Source: Gordionus sp. m RMFG-2023
Lineage: Eukaryota > Nematomorpha > Gordioida > Chordodea > Parachordodidae
Length of the DNA: 64,000 nucleotides
Assembly (NCBI RefSeq): GCF_954871325.1
Contig: NC_088777.1
Location: 53,730,703 to 53,794,702, forward strand
Direction of reading: 5' to 3'
Part shown: piece after piece, positions 61,615 to 64,000 of the stretch
Layout: each line of letters starts with the position of its first letter
How positions within the stretch are numbered: the first letter of the stretch is position 1
Position numbers and translations under genes: made by a program
The notes under the pieces: model-generated
The model's database searches: none
What the model was told of the DNA's origin: nothing
What the model saw: the letters and a program-made list of their open reading frames with translations, nothing else

Positions 61615-64000
61615 CGTCAACCAGGGGTGTTTTAAGCATTCCGAAGCTGTCATACGTTTTCTTTATAATAATAAAAAAAATAAGTGAGCAAAATATTATA
61701 TATGAAAGACGGAAAGACAGAAGGAAGGAAGGAAGGAAGGAAGGAAGGAAGGAAGGAAGGAAGGAAGGAAGGAAGGAAGGAAGGAAGGAAGGAAGGAAGG
61801 AAGGAAGGAAGGAAGGAAGGAAGGAAGGAAGGAAGGAAGGAAGGAAGGAAGGAAGGAAGGAAGGAAGGAAGGAAGGAAGGAAGGAAGGAAGGAAGGAAGG
61901 AAGAAAAGATATAAAAAAAATCAATACTTATTTTTACATCTAAATATTTTATTGGTAAACAAATCTAGCAAAAAAAAATAAGGTTGGACCAGCGTCTACA
62001 TGAGCGAAAGGGGTAGAAGCAGTTTGCATCCCATTTTTTGAGGGGGTAGGGGGTACGCTGCTTTAATGGGGGGTAGGATAAATTTTTTGGGGTTAGGGTT
62101 ATCTATTAAATTTTGAGATTAAATAGGACGAAATTTATTGCTGTAAAAATTAATACTTTTATTATAGTTTTATTATATAATACAATTCATCGACCAAATC
62201 TATATATCGCAAACAATCGTACACATTGTTTTCCATATAAACTATCCTTTTAAACGTAATTTAAAAGGTTTAGATATTTTAGCAAGCTCATAATGCCATA
62301 ATAATTAATTCATTGTTAAATAATGTAAGTTTTATTTGGATTTATTATCTAAAAAATAAATTCTTTATATTCACAAAATATCGATAGTTGGTAGTAGAGA
62401 TAGATTAATTTAAGTTGTCCTTTATAAATTCTCTGAGAAGAGTATAAATATAAAAAGGTGAAAATAATGATAAAGAGACACCGCCGAAGGCGCCGCAAAG
62501 TTTTTAGTGGGGTAGGCAAAGGTTTCTGAAGGGTGTTTGCATCCAGTGAAAATCCTGTCATGTAGACGCTGGGTTGGACCAATGGCATTTAATCCTTACC
62601 TCGACTGACCGTTCATATATTAAAATGAATTTTGTAACGTGACTAAATTCAAATCAGCTGGGAAATACCATTTTGATTTTTCTCTAACAAGAATTTTTAT
62701 AAAATCAAAAGAAACTTTGAATCTTCTTTTTAAAAAGTTTAGAATAAAACTTTAATTTAAATTGCTTAAACGGGAAATAAAAATGGCAGCCACCAGCTCT
62801 GATTTGTATTAATACCCATTGAATGACCCTAACCCACCCAACATAAGGAATCTGTAACTCAAGGAAATATTTTATTAATTGGAAGAAATATAGTCAAGGT
62901 TAAAACAATTAAAAGTCGGATTAAAGGTTAGAAAGATATTGGTTAGGGTTAATTAAGTTTGAGAGATATGGGTTAGAGTTAAGTTATATTAAAAATGGTT
63001 TTTAATAGAAAATTTATTCAAATCTGACAGGTCATGTGATTAAAAATTTTCCATGAGTTTGGCCATAATCCCATCGAAAAAGTCTAAGTAAAAGATTACA
63101 CGTCAGTGGTTTGGACGTAAGTAGCCCTTTAAATTATACAGGATTAATTTTAATAAAGTAGTTAAATAAAATTATACTTCTGGTCCTTGAGGAGTAATTT
63201 TGAGATAAAATTTTTGGCGTTTTCCGATATTTCGTCGAAGCTTTCGTCTTCGAAATCCCACTCCAATTTTGTGACATTGGACAAGGTTTCGGCTTCGTTT
63301 TGTCCCATAAACGGTGACAATCCGGACAAACTTTTTTTTAAAAAAATGAAATAAAATCTGGAAAAGTCAATCATTATTTTGACATAAAACCTCGATTAGA
63401 GGTTACCCAACAATCTCGCCAAACCTTTTTTCCATCATTTAGGAGAAATCTCAATAATATTTGTTTAAAGATCAAATCCAAGTTTCTAAGTAACACTAAT
63501 CTAAAGGTATTATACACCCTAATTTAATGATGCTTTAAAAAAAAAGAGTTAGAATTAAAAAGAACATATAAAAGAACCTTGCCCAACTAGTTGCTAAACG
63601 GTTAGATTTTTAAAAATGGCTAACCCATTATTTTAGCCAAAAAATATACCGGAAGCCTCGATGTCAATAGATGTCCAAATCTTTCTGCCCATCTATGAGC
63701 AGAATCTCCCAGGCTTTCTAATATTTTTTTTTGCCTAACATATTGGAATGATAAAGCTTAGGGTGGAAAATCCTACTAGGTTAAATTTACTAAGACAGCT
63801 GTCTCATCAACTCTTAGAAGAACTAAGAGTATCTCTAGTCCCCTTAATAATAGTGTATTGCTAACTAAATAGTGCTAAGTGTATGTATGATATAAAAAGA
63901 TATCGAATCGATTCAAAATAAACAAAATTTGATGACTTACAGGACATATGTGATAATTCCTATACTCCAGAGGTCTGTGCCTTTCCCGATTTTGTCATAA
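61615..64000 (-). CDS. MLCK/titin-type Ser/Thr kinase domain, C-terminal half (partial)
   Basis: Minus-strand exons: 63941-64000 (runs past the window), 63178-63330 and 61615-61660; GT-AG borders and phases (2, 2, 0) agree. The translation reads YDKIGKGTDLWSIGIITYVL, then LSGLSPFMGQNEAETLSN with VTKLEWDFEDESFDEISENA, KNFISKLLLKDQK, and KRMTASECLKHPWLT. These are subdomains IX-XI of the myosin light chain kinase/twitchin/titin/DAPK group: the DLWSIG helix, the LSGLSPF(M/L)G motif diagnostic of MLCK-like kinases, and the final R-M-T-A-S-E-C-L-x-H-P-W-L helix. Kinases of this group are Ca/calmodulin-regulated or autoinhibited and act on myosin or the cytoskeleton. The catalytic loop and activation segment lie beyond 64000; exons after HPWLT were not found. 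Confidence 0.88.
61720..61902 (+). repeat. (GGAA)n microsatellite, about 45 units
   Basis: A perfect tetranucleotide array of about 183 bp in the kinase intron between the 153-bp and 46-bp exons. On the coding (minus) strand it is (TTCC)n and ends about 60 nt upstream of the acceptor of the 46-bp exon. The Lys-Glu-Gly-Arg and Ser-Phe-Leu-Pro frames across it are artefacts. Confidence 0.97.
61990..62571 (-). mobile_element. hAT-type MITE, CAGCGTCTACATGA family, copy 3
   Basis: 582 bp with CAGCGTCTACATGA and TCATGTAGACGCTG ends and an exact 8-bp duplication, GGTTGGAC (61982-61989 and 62572-62579). Inverted relative to copies 1 and 2. It lies in the kinase intron. Confidence 0.94.
62583..62828. 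mobile_element. Diverged relative of the MITE at 48072-48399
   Basis: Starts AATGGCATTTAATCCTTACC, has CGACTGACCGTTCAT and CAAATCAGCTGGGAAATACC, and ends CTGATTTGTATTAATACCCA then TTGAATG. Shorter and decayed; its termini begin right after the CAGCGTCTACATGA MITE copy 3. Confidence 0.6.
63590..63750. mobile_element. Foldback MITE, TAGTGTTGTTAAA family (deleted right end)
   Basis: GTTGCTAAACGGTTAGATTTT, AAAAATGGCTAACCC, ATTATTTTAGCC and AGATGTCCAAATCTTTCTGCC segments are present; the right arm stops at TTTTTTGCCTAACATATTGG. In the kinase intron. Confidence 0.55.

Noticed and set aside
61610-61924. Lys-Glu-Gly-Arg and Ser-Phe-Leu-Pro open frames
   Set aside because: Pure products of the (GGAA)n microsatellite in an intron.
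62815-62980. Telomere-like CCCTAACCC / GGGTTAGGGTT motifs
   Set aside because: Only isolated, irregular occurrences with no array.
1-64000. CRISPR array, operon structure, bacterial promoters or ribosome-binding sites
   Set aside because: The genes are intron-containing animal genes; no regularly spaced direct repeats with unique spacers were seen.

Overview
The window is nuclear DNA of an AT-rich animal; by eye it is well under a third G+C. Exons are short with canonical GT/AG borders, and introns run from about 100 bases to 4.8 kb. They are filled with small DNA transposons, simple repeats and decayed mobile elements. The genes (a LAMMER/CLK splicing kinase, cysteine dioxygenase, a CAP/CRISP protein with ShKT domains, a myosin-light-chain-kinase-type kinase) are metazoan. 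The LAMMER kinase resembles invertebrate Doa proteins. A compact-exon, hAT-rich, AT-rich invertebrate (cnidarian- or flatworm-like) fits, but the species cannot be named from sequence alone.

Layout. 1-2.45 kb: large inverted repeat, nested small transposons and a 45-bp minisatellite split by a hAT MITE. 2.43-5.35 kb: copy A of a dispersed duplication. 6.96-11.02 kb (+): secreted CAP-domain gene with two ShKT domains joined by a microsatellite-encoded Asn/Asp linker. 13.86-19.73 kb: copy B of the duplication, enlarged by a hAT transposon (15.2-17.9 kb) and a tRNA-derived SINE (18.66-18.92 kb). 22.5-28.5 kb (-): four exons of cysteine dioxygenase. 31.9-35.1 kb (+): a possible single exon and a two-exon orphan gene. 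40.6-52.5 kb (-): an essentially complete 11-exon LAMMER/CLK kinase. 53-56 kb: a cluster of 580-bp hAT MITEs. 56.8-58.4 kb: transposon fossils. 61.6-64 kb (-): the C-terminal half of an MLCK/titin-type kinase domain whose gene continues past the window.

The genes do not form an operon or pathway. The CAP protein should be secreted, cysteine dioxygenase works in cytosolic cysteine catabolism, the LAMMER kinase phosphorylates SR splicing factors, and the MLCK-like kinase acts on the cytoskeleton or muscle. The dominant shaping force is non-autonomous hAT-type elements. At least five families are recognisable, several with exact 8-bp target-site duplications.

All exon models were read by hand from splice borders, reading phase and family conservation; no alignment or expression data were used.
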